A stretch of DNA of 64,000 nucleotides from an uncultured Cyclobacteriaceae bacterium (GCA_937146645.1 CAKZRQ010000063.1:62001-126000), one strand, 5' to 3'; shown: positions 41,601-47,299, numbered from the stretch's first letter. Program-made: numbers and translations. Notes: generated by a model not told the origin, from the sequence alone.

Positions 41601-42248
41601 AGAAATGGAGGTAGCGATGGATTCCAGGGTGTGATTTATATACGTTTCCCGAATTTCAGAATCCTACCTGTAGAATTCCTGTACTTCGAAGCTGAGCATA
41701 ATGAAGCCCTTAGATCTGGTGATTTGACATGGGCTACGGCTCAAGAATGGGAGAATGATAGATTTGAGATTCAAAGATCTCTGAATGGTACCAGAGATTG
41801 GGAAGTGATAGGTGAGGTTAAAGGAGCTGGTTATTCTGAAGAAGTACAGATGTACGACTTTAGAGACTTGAATCTACCTCCTGCAGGTGGAGATATCTTC
41901 TATCGATTGAAGCAATATGATGAGGATGGTGACTTCACTTACAGCGAAACACGAGCAATTCAGGTTGAGCCGCTTCCAGGAATCACCCGATGGAGAGTTT
42001 ATCCAAACCCTACGACTGGGGATCCAATCAATTTCGCTCTACTCGAACCGACTCTTTACGAGGATGAAGAGATTACCTTGCGAATAATCTCTCCAACCGG
42101 GGATTATGTAATCATCGAAGTAGATGACTTGACCACGATGGGAGCCCAAGTCACCCAGTATTTCCGAAGCTTGGCAGCTGGAGTTTACACCATTGAAATA
42201 TCATGGGGTGATCAAGTAGAATACCATAAGGTGATTCTGAAGAGATAA
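29622..42248 (+). CDS. Giant multi-domain T9SS-secreted surface protein, 4208 residues
   Basis: Signal peptide (cleaved near residue 46, ANAQC), then: glycine-rich domain 1 (about 48-270); several Ig-like domains with paired Cys; glycine-rich domain 2 (about 723-930); about four Big_2-type Ig domains (SVATVDPNTGVITGISAG pattern); six 93-residue PKD/Ig-like repeats (1251-1806); three Ig-like domains of YQWY type (1807-2106); six more 93-residue repeats (2107-2663); further Ig-like domains; a jelly-roll module resembling carbohydrate-binding domains (about 2923-3127, VDGDF ... FGLDDISFG); more Ig domains; glycine-rich domain 3 (about 3734-4010); a fibronectin-like module; and a T9SS type A sorting domain (4123-4208). 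No frameshift is present over 12.6 kb. Probably a long fibrillar adhesin or matrix protein (inference). Confidence 0.9.
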   Translation: MRNVYPEIFSTVRFRISQFGFGGIFFLFFLLTSFISNTFLSNEANAQCASTTLTYGDTGAGTFTYVVPAGVTSIDIQVWGAGGAGGGSTDTGSRFRGGGGAGGGGGAYVVGTVTVQEGETLTIVVGAGGTGVSGGNGNNGDNSSIIGSLSGTLAIAVGGNGGTANISGGDPTGGAGGNSGSVGGTVTPGQDGGDGDTGFGVDSGAGGNGGNGGNGGASLGGGSNNGNPGNAIGGGGGGARTSGNNGNYAGGSGARGEVRIAYDADPPDSGSISGTQTICSGGDPSILSNSIAGEGSTYQWESSVSPFSSWTEISGATSANYDPPAGITETTQYRRISITSDGCESNPSNTVQVSIESVDPGSITGTQSVCEGGDPSQLANADGGNGASYRWESSVSPFSSWTTISGATASSYDPPSGLAETTRYRRVAITASSCEDVTVAVEVTVDPDPTANAGSTLSAVCVGDTTPAMGGSVGGSAAGGTWSGGAGTWNNPTDPSNATYTPDASETGSTITLTLTTVDGGCGIVTATKTLTITPSPTADAGGALAEICDGETSAPMGGSIGGSATNGVWTNLNGNGTWTNANNPSTATYTAAADDSSLGIITLQLTASGGSCGDVLATKTLTVNPGKTVTPVTTETVCFFTGNVNLTHATTGVTGIDSDGVDSANGLPDGVSASFNASTGQISITGNPTELGTFNYSIELLGTCGVAFATGTIEVEDCGCVETFDFDTDPSGTWVVPDGVTEVIVEAWGGGGRGGRRTSGSWAAAGGGGGGYSRSIISVSPGDSFDYSVGQGGNDSDIDGEESNFGPDLVIALGGEGVGNSTTGGDGAAEGTGDVTYAGGSGGNGSSSNSGGGGSSGYSTSDGDNGSGNNPGTIPAGSEGGDGGSGVQNTGTNVGEAGQTPGGGGSGGRGTTGGSFFTGGEGGDGRIKLTYTLNAGVVNGPQSICEGSTTTFSSTMMGGVWSSADATIATVNPSTGVITGVSAGAATIRYTITGCTIATSSRTVFVNAPISPGTISGDQDICVGGDSQLLSSTAFGTWSSDNTSIATVSSTGVVTGVSEGTVDIFYTLPASGGCPAPETSISITVTAPPDAGTLSGTQEVCEGNTRTFASTISGGTWSSGNPSVATVDPNTGVITGISAGSAIITYTVLGSGGCPDAFETRSITVTPAPDAGTLSGPAGDELCVGEIDTYTSTSLGGIWSSSNPSVASINNLTGEVTALANGTTTISYTVSGSGSCADDSADLSLTINALPNPTFITQPNGVVCIGEEVTYETESGQTNYDWQISGTAGTDYSISSGGTSTSSSLTLTWLTQGSKQVFVNYENSSGCLGASYISNTVSVSPLPIPTFISQPSGDYCFGEIVTYTTQAGRSNYDWDIPGVEGNDYTITAGGISTNSIAIEWLTAGSKTVTVNYENSSGCEGTNPVSNTININQIPIPTFTSEPSGALCIGQEYSYVTQSGGGITDYEWFVSGSEGVDFDVTAGGTNSDDSISIVWLTDGEKTVAVNYLNADGCAGQASASSTVDLDPLPVPTFTTEPSDPVCIGDEVTYTTESGQSNYTWTVSGVLDTNYSISSGSLGTSSNTVSLIWLTDGPHTVTVGYTNGNGCVSGTPVSNTITLDPLPVPTFTVEPSDPVCIGDEVTYTTEAGQFNYTWNIPGTQGTEYTITGGGIGTNSNSVTLQWLTDGVKTVTVNYQDANGCTGINPASNTIDLDPLPSPSFTVEPSNPVCLNDQVTYTTESGQFDYDWDIQGTAGTDYNITGGGIGTTSNTVTIEWLSSGSKTVTVNYTDGNGCSVSSPATNTIDVSIFTSIVTQIDNTNILECFGDGFDPLFVGATGSNLSYQWYRNTTGVIDTSVDTQVGTNSNTYTPPSTPVGSSYYYVVVSGDCGTRTSTISGVRIVDPSGTLITDDPDVLDETICFGGTFTQELDVAALGDGGSAVTYQWYQNTTPDNTGGIMLSGETSPTMFTPPSDASVADGMPRYYYATASSSCGTVPTAVSGAFIVNPLTSIESENLVGETICEGQGPFSPISIDAIGTGTLSYQWYSNTTGVINTGVDTQVGTDTDSFTPPSNVADGVPVYYYVVVSSSGGCGSDQTSSISGGFVVNPLPTPTFTVAPPAEVCVGESVTYTTQPGQSNYLWTVPGTAGTDYSITSGGISSTDNTVTLNWLTDGAKDVSINYTNADNCSAAAAVVNSTTVNALPTPTFTSAPPAELCVGTSVTYSTESGQSNYAWTVPGTAGTDYNITAGGISTTDHTVTLTWLTEGAKDVSINYTNADNCSATAAVVNSTTVNALPTPTFISAPPTEVCVGTSVTYTTESGQSNYAWTVPGTAGTDYNITAGGIGSSSNSVTLTWLSAGTKDVSINYTNADNCSAASAVVNSTIVNALPTPTFVTEPPIEVCEGTSVTYATESGQSNYAWVIPGVSGTDFNITGGGGINDESVTLTWLSSGTKDVSVNYTNSNNCSAASAVVNTTFVNALPAPTFSTEPSSDVCIGTSVTYTTQPGQDSYAWSVPGVEGTDYTITSGGIGPFDNSVTLTWLSAGTKDVSVNYSNSNNCTAATAISNTIEVDPLPVPTFTEAPTSDICIGTPVTYTTQDSQTNYIWNVPGTAGSDYNITTGGIGTGDNSVTLVWLTEGTKDVSVNYTNGNGCTAVTGATNSTLINVVPVISDITGTAISCGSSFTITPEDGTDGLVPAGTTYTWTVVDNPDVTGESNESNPQTSISQLLTNTSIVDQLVTYTVTPTTPDGCSGETFEVDVQVQAIPTVDPISDQDVGCAGPSTAAVNFTGNGVAGVVYNWTNSNPEIGLAASGSGNIPSFVTQNTTSATIDAEIIVTPTVNGCTGPSESFTITVDPVPEITLQADYCAVDGEVVLVASTPVPGTTFEWSTGETTDRIQVDLAGLYSVTATSPDGCTATASLSVAEELIVDGDFTNFDPANPSFFTEYTQNQAYYVDGDPLTGLWPEGYYAVNVNAQGNTNTTPPGYHSAFYGRDHTNNATGDRNFMMVNGGELIGSPLRQPVIWRQEVAVEQFTEYYFSAWAMNLNPGSPARLQFKINGQLVGTILDLSTAPTPESDGEVGLDNWREFRSDPSWSSGSATTAIIEIVNLNPEESGNDFGLDDISFGTLSPFIRLTSAVGTDDSQVVCQDSPIVDITYDVGGGLDGPVVTGLPAGLDAIWNGVNLRITGSPTTPGDYTYEVFTTGSCQQVRVEGLIVVRDVPDAGTIAADQTVCQGDTPATIVGSVYTPQDASAVISYRWEMNTDLVNPNWVDVTGNPSGADFDPPILTQATQYRRYTISTVNGLSCEGPATDPVTITLQTEPIAGTIAADQSICAGDDPAAFTSTESGSGDGSISYIWQFRNTSNPLWTTISGATAETYDSPALTETTEFQRITVSTLNGVDCESDPTPAVTVTILPENTVTPVNPDPPLCFDTPQPVTIIHNSTGATGIANDGVEGANGLPLGIRASFNSATGDITISGTPAEVGAFNYSIPLTGGCGDLNATGTITVDNPTYPIISIDVQDPPQGSSPPYTSTFTVFSNELAPGDYEINYSITGTNAGSDQTISVTVTTEGQFTFDSPPYTNGGSSVLTINSIREITDLCPYTPPNNNTAVFGASCSTEYLESDGDATYSVPAGVSEITIEVFGNGTGGNTATQTMSVTPGGQIFLVFDASDNIYATELPATEPPADRLAQAIVSVTGPDGRFLITYECPDDPSCTDSGDVTQYTDSEGFTVIRFTGECQWTVPEGLDEFEVLVVGGGGGGGFGDAAGGGGGGGVFYQQYTGITMNGTPGLQGAVFQVSPGGQGIGSTNANQQGGDGEGSSFTGPSFDYAGGNTFSNVSVTGGGGGGSSSSSATIRVGRDGASGGGGAAFGGDSSGGGLASSDGNEGGQANGQSFGGSGAGGGGSATGGGDGTGNASLMSAGTGGNGVIQEISGEDVYYGAGGGGTSSGATVNEPGLGGSQYSNGGSQFYAGGRGNNTGIGLPATTFGSGGGAGRNGGSDGFQGVIYIRFPNFRILPVEFLYFEAEHNEALRSGDLTWATAQEWENDRFEIQRSLNGTRDWEVIGEVKGAGYSEEVQMYDFRDLNLPPAGGDIFYRLKQYDEDGDFTYSETRAIQVEPLPGITRWRVYPNPTTGDPINFALLEPTLYEDEEITLRIISPTGDYVIIEVDDLTTMGAQVTQYFRSLAAGVYTIEISWGDQVEYHKVILKR
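33372..35039 (+). repeat. Tandem block 1: six 93-codon Ig/PKD-like repeats
   Basis: Six head-to-tail units of about 278 nt inside the giant gene. Each unit starts LPxPTF, has Cys near 15 and near 79, VTYTTE.GQ.NY.W in the middle and WL..G.K.V.VNY towards the end. The units have diverged from each other. Confidence 0.92.
35940..37610 (+). repeat. Tandem block 2: six 93-codon Ig/PKD-like repeats
   Basis: Same repeat family as block 1. The first three units here (about 35940-36775) are much more alike at the DNA level than the others, with long shared stretches such as the region coding NYTNADNCSA, which points to recent duplication or gene conversion. Confidence 0.92.
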
Positions 42249-45200
42249 CTAATCGAAATCAAAAAATTCATCTTCTTTTCGGGCTGGTGCATTAGTCCTT
42301 CCAAGTCCTACAGAAGACTTTAAACCACTAAATGTGGCTTTCCACCATCCTGAAAAGATGAATTTTGATTTATCACGTTGATAAAAAATCCTTCGAGAAA
42401 CCTTCTTTTTAAATAGACCTCTCGGGTTTTTATTTTTCAAAGCTGTGTTCGCGGCGAACGTGTATAGTCCAAGTTTCCCAGTTCCGGGATCAAGAGTCAG
42501 CGTATCGAGAAACTCTACTTTCAAGTCTTCATAAAAAAATCGCATTCTACCCCAGGCTTCATCTTCATTAATCTTAAACTTCCATTTCCCATCTGTGACT
42601 CTTCCTGATTTGACACCAATAAAAGAGGTTCGCTGCAAAATATTATTCGCATTCTTCAGATCGAAGGTTCCCAGCTCCACATCCACGGACATTTCATAAG
42701 GAGCTTCAAATTTCATGTCGACATCAAGGCTAACGTCTCCTTCACCCTCTATAAGTGACTGTGCTTGAAGCTTGGCATTTTTTAATGGGTAAGGAATGGA
42801 ATCAGGTGTGAGAATAAAAGGCGCAATTGAAGCATTTATTTCTTCAAATTCCAAAGTGCCTACAAGAGAGGCCTTTGGAACAAATTCCTGATATCTAATT
42901 AAGGAATTCTGTACAATTAGAGAATCTAGTTCAAGATAGAAAGGTGCATTCTGCATCATTGCCTGTGGCATCGGTTTTACAACACCCTCTTTTAACGGTA
43001 ATCTCTTGTCTCGAAAAATATCCATGACCAGACTATCTACAAGTAAATTCCCAGCCTGAATTTTTCTCGATTCTGTTAGGACAGCTAGATCTATATCGTC
43101 AAGAATGATTCCCCCTACTCGTGCTTCAATTGCATCAGTTTGAAAACCAACCTTCCTTAAGTAGGCGAATCTACCCAGGGTAGGTCTAAACCATATATTA
43201 GATAACTCAACAGATTCTTCCTTAAAAGTTACCTTTCCAACTGTCAATTTATTTAAGCTGTCATTGGTAAAAATAGTGTAGTTAGCGAGGGATACATTCA
43301 AGTCCTGATCCAGAAAAAAATCAGCACTCATGTCTTTATTCCTACTTAGGAGATCAAGGTTTAATTCTGCCAATGTCAGGTTTACATTTTCAAAATCAAG
43401 CTTAGAAATAGGCTCATTTTGCTTATTGAAAAATTGAACATCTCCATCTTCGAGAATAACATCATCCAGCACTATTGAATTTATCAATCCTTGTCCTGTT
43501 TCATTCTTTTGAACCTTATCACGAACCTTTAAATTTTTTGGAGGAGCCTCCTCATCAAGGAAAATATTTACCTCAGGATCGGTAAGCTTTATCTGAGTGA
43601 CATTGAAAGTTTGACTTCCTAAAATATTTGCAAGTTTATTGTTTTGAACTGCTACTTGGGGGATTTCTGCAGAAATGATAGGTCTCCCAGGGTGTCCAGA
43701 AATACTATTAGGCAAGACTTCAAAATTTCTGAAAACGGACTCATCAGTTTCTGTATTTAATTCCAGTTCAGAAAACTTGAGGGTATGAATACTATCCGGT
43801 AGCGCAAAAGAAAAATCCTGTAGGTCAATAGTTATTTGATCAAATAGGCTGGAGATATTTTCCTCAGAAGAAGAAATAGAATCCAGATTAAACCCTTGAA
43901 TTAATAAATCAAACCTGGTTTCAATGGATTGGATATCCGTTTCTCCCAATAAATACTGTAGCTGCAGGAAGGATTGATCTGCCTCGATACTATCAATGAG
44001 AATTTTATCGATTGATGGAGGTAACTCAGGTCTATTCTCGTCTGATTCAGAATCAGGAGATTCCTGCGTTCTCATGGCCGGATTTAACTCAAGATTTAAA
44101 TCACTTCCAACCACTTTAAGCTTCCTCAATTCCAAAATATTCTCGAAAAGAAAGCGATCAATATTCACCCCCTCCAGGACCACCTCTGGAAGTCCAATAT
44201 TCAGAATTACCTTGCTCTCTAATGAGGAAGAAGGTCGTAATGTGAGATTATCAATACTTATTCTTTGCTGTTTAGAATTGTAGCTAATGTTGTTAGTTAG
44301 CACAGTATAATTACCTCCGGCCAAGCTAAATGCATAATCCTTAAAGTTTATATCAATCTCGTCCGAAAAAAAAGTCTGATCAGGTCCTTGAGGCTGACCT
44401 CGTTCGACATGGAAGTTTTTTAGGGCTAGACTTAAGTCATCCTCGGTAATTGATATGGACTTTGATCCAGTAAAATTTTGATAGGCTAAGTCTCCCTCCA
44501 GGAAATTCAAGGAGTCCACAGTAATGGATTTGAAATACTGGGTAAGTAATTCACTCAAGTCATTATCAGAAGAAATGGCACCTGTGGCGGTTCTTGGTCG
44601 TTTTGCGTATCTATTCAGGCTAATAGAAGAAGAAGGAATCGTCAGATAACCTATTTCTAGAGTCTCTTCAAAAAAGGCCTTTCTCAAATCGATTCCTTCG
44701 GCAGCAAAATAGGGGACATCCATATCCATGACTGCTGTTTTCTCATAGGCGCTCAATAGACCCTTGACTTGTGAGGAATCAGGAGGCTTAATTTGGAACC
44801 CTCTAAGCTCCACCCTATCATTTTTAGAATCTACGATCACCTTATCAGCAGTGAATTCGTGAAGATTATCTTTCAACTTTAAACGATAATTATCAAGATC
44901 CAGAACCAACTCATTTGCTAAAAAAAACTCGTTAGCATTAATAGCTTTCTCGGGCTCTACCAAGATATCTTCGAGTAAAAGACTAAAGCGATCAAAGCCA
45001 ATATCATCATTTCTCAAACCAGAAGAGTTAGTAAACGAGATCACTCCATCATTAAGATCAAATGTCTTAACCTTTAGCTGTCGCATATACCCTTCAAGCA
45101 GCTCATTAATTGGAGCCTTATCACCCGCATCTTGCACTATGACGTTCTGATTTTCCACAATCTCAACTTGTGGATTGTCTACAAGAATGGTATTGATATC

Positions 45201-46628
45201 GAAAACCCCTTCATTATAAAATTGCTTTAAATCTGCACCGTCTAGCTTTAATTCCGGAAGATTGACCTTCAATAGTAACCGAGGGTCAGTTTCGATATAG
45301 ACTGAGTCACGAGGTGAAATCTTAAAATCAGTAACAGAAATCTGATCAGTGAAACTATTTACAGAAACACTTTGACCAGCTAGCTTATGGACGCCGTCAG
45401 ACAGGTAGACATTGACATCTCTGATGTTCATCGATGCATCTTCACCATAAAAAAACTGATTCTCCCTTCTTTCTAAGTCTTCCCCGAGATAAAACTCAAT
45501 CATTTTAAAGTCAAGAGTACCTAGTTCGATTCTATTCTTTAATGAGTCCTGAAGGTCGGAACTGACAAAGCCTCCCCTATTTATAGAAAGCTCTTTAATT
45601 TGAACTGACTTGAGAATGCCATCAACCAAATCGTTCAGATCTGTCGCTCCAAGATTGGAGTTCCGGGGACGATTCGTACGGGCTACGTTAAAGCTTGGTT
45701 CATTCAGAACTATTTCGTCAATCTCAAGCTCTGAGTCCTGGAAAGCCTTATTTAAATCCACTTTTTTAAGCTGTAAGGCGTCAAGTGAAAGCTGGTAGTA
45801 AGCCTGACTTTCTACCGATCTATCAGGGGTCATTTCAAAGAATTCCAAGTCAATAACTTGGTCAAGTGAAGAAATGAAGATCCTGTCGGCTTTAATAGTA
45901 TGGACTTCATCTGGAAGCAGGAATTTTCCTTTTTCCATTTCGAATTCAAACCCTCTGGCATTGAATGGAGTGGTCCATTCTTCTTGAGTAGTCCAATTCA
46001 CGTCTTTAATCAGCAGCTTACTGTTTTCTACCTCGAGTGAGTTATCAGAAAGGAAGTTTAGGAAGAATAGATCGGCATTTGATATTTCAATCTCTCGTAT
46101 AACAAACGCGTTGAGTAGCGTTTTTTCTATGGTCTTCCGTATTTCTATTTCTAATGACTTGACTGGAGATTCTTCTGGCTCTTCCTGCGGATTTGATGTC
46201 TTTTTCACCTCCTGATCCTCAGAGAAAGTCAATTTCACATTGGGATTATCGAATTCTAGACGACCTAAATAAAAAATATTTTCCTCTGCCGAATACCAAG
46301 AACCTCTAAGAGCTAGCTGATCTAGTGAAAAATCGAACAATGTTTGATCTTCAGGCACTGTTACACCTGAATTTGGTCTCATCACAATCCCATCAAGGAA
46401 AACTCCTCGTCTTAAAAGTGAGATGTTTAATCTATTGAAATCAATGGTATAAACTTCGGATGAGGCTTCGTTGACCTTTTTTCTTGCCCAATTAGACAAA
46501 AGTAAATTAGAACCAAAATAGACCAAAAACTCAAGAAACAGAATGGCCAAAAGGATTCCTATCACCACCCGTAGCACACGCTTCCTGAGTCGATGACCTT
46601 TAATTTGCCTTCTTTTCTTTTCACTCAT
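42249..46628 (-). CDS. AsmA/DUF748-like envelope protein with six internal repeats, 1459 residues
   Basis: One N-terminal membrane helix (about 21-43) after a basic tail anchors a long periplasmic beta-rich region, the layout of AsmA-family and related bridge-like lipid-transfer proteins. About six repeats of roughly 200-215 residues can be aligned by a shared pattern: a strand ending in F.I.P.S, then LPEL.L.G.D...F, then I..L....P...; examples are LPELKLDGADLKQFYNEG, VPYFAAEGIDLRKAFFEE and LPEVVLEGVNIDRFLFEN. The C-terminal ~150 residues (DVELGTFDLKNANNILQ ... SGRVTDGKWKFKINEDEAWG) look like the AsmA C-terminal domain. Its stop codon directly abuts the stop of the giant gene. A role in outer-membrane lipid transport or homeostasis is inference from the family. 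Confidence 0.72.
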   Translation of the reverse strand: MSEKKRRQIKGHRLRKRVLRVVIGILLAILFLEFLVYFGSNLLLSNWARKKVNEASSEVYTIDFNRLNISLLRRGVFLDGIVMRPNSGVTVPEDQTLFDFSLDQLALRGSWYSAEENIFYLGRLEFDNPNVKLTFSEDQEVKKTSNPQEEPEESPVKSLEIEIRKTIEKTLLNAFVIREIEISNADLFFLNFLSDNSLEVENSKLLIKDVNWTTQEEWTTPFNARGFEFEMEKGKFLLPDEVHTIKADRIFISSLDQVIDLEFFEMTPDRSVESQAYYQLSLDALQLKKVDLNKAFQDSELEIDEIVLNEPSFNVARTNRPRNSNLGATDLNDLVDGILKSVQIKELSINRGGFVSSDLQDSLKNRIELGTLDFKMIEFYLGEDLERRENQFFYGEDASMNIRDVNVYLSDGVHKLAGQSVSVNSFTDQISVTDFKISPRDSVYIETDPRLLLKVNLPELKLDGADLKQFYNEGVFDINTILVDNPQVEIVENQNVIVQDAGDKAPINELLEGYMRQLKVKTFDLNDGVISFTNSSGLRNDDIGFDRFSLLLEDILVEPEKAINANEFFLANELVLDLDNYRLKLKDNLHEFTADKVIVDSKNDRVELRGFQIKPPDSSQVKGLLSAYEKTAVMDMDVPYFAAEGIDLRKAFFEETLEIGYLTIPSSSISLNRYAKRPRTATGAISSDNDLSELLTQYFKSITVDSLNFLEGDLAYQNFTGSKSISITEDDLSLALKNFHVERGQPQGPDQTFFSDEIDINFKDYAFSLAGGNYTVLTNNISYNSKQQRISIDNLTLRPSSSLESKVILNIGLPEVVLEGVNIDRFLFENILELRKLKVVGSDLNLELNPAMRTQESPDSESDENRPELPPSIDKILIDSIEADQSFLQLQYLLGETDIQSIETRFDLLIQGFNLDSISSSEENISSLFDQITIDLQDFSFALPDSIHTLKFSELELNTETDESVFRNFEVLPNSISGHPGRPIISAEIPQVAVQNNKLANILGSQTFNVTQIKLTDPEVNIFLDEEAPPKNLKVRDKVQKNETGQGLINSIVLDDVILEDGDVQFFNKQNEPISKLDFENVNLTLAELNLDLLSRNKDMSADFFLDQDLNVSLANYTIFTNDSLNKLTVGKVTFKEESVELSNIWFRPTLGRFAYLRKVGFQTDAIEARVGGIILDDIDLAVLTESRKIQAGNLLVDSLVMDIFRDKRLPLKEGVVKPMPQAMMQNAPFYLELDSLIVQNSLIRYQEFVPKASLVGTLEFEEINASIAPFILTPDSIPYPLKNAKLQAQSLIEGEGDVSLDVDMKFEAPYEMSVDVELGTFDLKNANNILQRTSFIGVKSGRVTDGKWKFKINEDEAWGRMRFFYEDLKVEFLDTLTLDPGTGKLGLYTFAANTALKNKNPRGLFKKKVSRRIFYQRDKSKFIFSGWWKATFSGLKSSVGLGRTNAPARKEDEFFDFD

Positions 46629-46683
46629 GGTTTAGCTCTCTATAGCTAAAATAGATAAATGCCAGAATATCCTACCCTGAAAC

Positions 46684-46709
46684 AAAAAAAGGCAGCGATA
46701 ATCGCTGCC
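46684..46709 (-). terminator. Terminator of tRNA-like gene 1
   Basis: Stem GGCAGCGA/TCGCTGCC of 8 bp with a 3-nt loop (46691-46709) and seven T after it on the minus strand. It begins 5 nt after the 3' end of the tRNA-like RNA, so the transcript is short and separate from the AsmA-like gene. Confidence 0.9.
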
Positions 46710-46714
46710 TTTTG

Positions 46715-46878
46715 CTGTAGGAGAAGGATTCGAACCTCCACGAGGTAGTTAGGCGATAGTCCGGTTCAGATTATGCTTTTTCCCACTCTGACCCCATTCC
46801 GATAGCTATCGGAACAAGCGGACCAGACCCCTCACCCCCGAGACAGGAGGGCTTGTCTGCCAATTTCAACATCCTACA
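46715..46878 (-). ncRNA. tRNA-like RNA 1: cloverleaf with 95-nt variable region, anticodon GUC
   Basis: On the minus strand: 7-bp acceptor stem TGTAGGA/TCCTACA (extendable by C/G to 8), U8, 3-bp D stem with Leu/Ser-type loop AAATTGGCAGA, 5-bp anticodon stem CCCTC/GGGGG with loop CTGTCTC (anticodon GUC at 46844-46842, unusual U at position 37), 5-bp T stem GGAGG/CCTTC with canonical loop TTCGAAT, G at position 73, no encoded CCA. The variable region (46834-46740) is 95 nt, closed by GAGG/CCTC and holding GTCCG/CGGAC, a perfect palindrome TTCCGATAGCTATCGGAA (46797-46814) and a GGTCAGA/TCTGAACC helix. Own promoter and terminator. Whether it is aminoacylated or works in translation is unknown; G73, GUC and C38 are Asp-type identity elements on a class II body. 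Confidence 0.7.
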
Positions 46879-46944
46879 GTATGTGATTGATGATGCCCGT
46901 GATGGCATCTAAAGACGGGGTCTGTAACGACCTTTTTGTTGTAT

Positions 46945-46952
46945 CAAAATTA
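46945..46952 (-). promoter_or_regulatory. Candidate -7 element of tRNA-like gene 1
   Basis: Minus strand TAATTTTG, a match to TAnnTTTG, 66 nt before the RNA 5' end. The leader between them can form hairpins GATGCC/GGCATC and GGTC/GACC. A -33 element is not clear. Confidence 0.45.
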
Positions 46953-47107
46953 GTAAAATGAAGCATTCTTTAAAATTTTGATAATGATATTATAGAATTT
47001 TTAGAGATCATCTAATCAATTCAGGATTTAAAAGATATTTCGCAAAATCACATCCCAAATCGACCAGTATTTTAAAAATCCTTCAATGCTCAAATTTCAT
47101 CCGGGCA

Positions 47108-47137
47108 TAAAAAAACCATGAAAATCAATTCCATGGT
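47108..47137 (-). terminator. Terminator of tRNA-like gene 2
   Basis: Hairpin ACCATG/CATGGT (47132-47137 with 47115-47120), extendable inward by AT pairs, followed on the minus strand by seven T. It lies 34 nt past the 3' end of the tRNA-like RNA. Confidence 0.82.
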
Positions 47138-47171
47138 CTTAGTTAATTAACAATAAACCCAAAATAACCTG

Positions 47172-47299
47172 CTGTAGGAGAAGGATTCGAACCTCCACGG
47201 AGTAGTTAGGCAATTTTTACGAGCTCGATAAAAATGCTTTATCCCAAATTCTCCACCCCCGAGACAGGAGGGCTTGTCTGCCAATTTCAACACCCTACA
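47172..47299 (-). ncRNA. tRNA-like RNA 2: cloverleaf with 59-nt variable region, anticodon GUC
   Basis: Paralogue of the RNA at 46715-46878. The acceptor (TGTAGGG/TCCTACA, one G-U pair), D arm, anticodon arm (GUC at 47265-47263) and T arm are the same base for base apart from that acceptor position. The variable region (47255-47197) is 59 nt and different in sequence, but its root pairs as GGAG/CTCC where copy 1 has GAGG/CCTC, a compensatory change that supports the helix. It holds a hairpin TTTTTA..CGAGCTCG..TAAAAA and shares GGGAWAAAGCAT and GCCTAACTAC with copy 1. No CCA is encoded. A strong promoter lies just upstream. Confidence 0.7.

Noticed and set aside
46715-46878. Ordinary tRNA-Asp, or a tRNA with a group I intron
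   Set aside because: The D arm is class II and the extra sequence lies in the variable region, not in the anticodon loop; no group I core motifs are seen and the second copy has a different insert.
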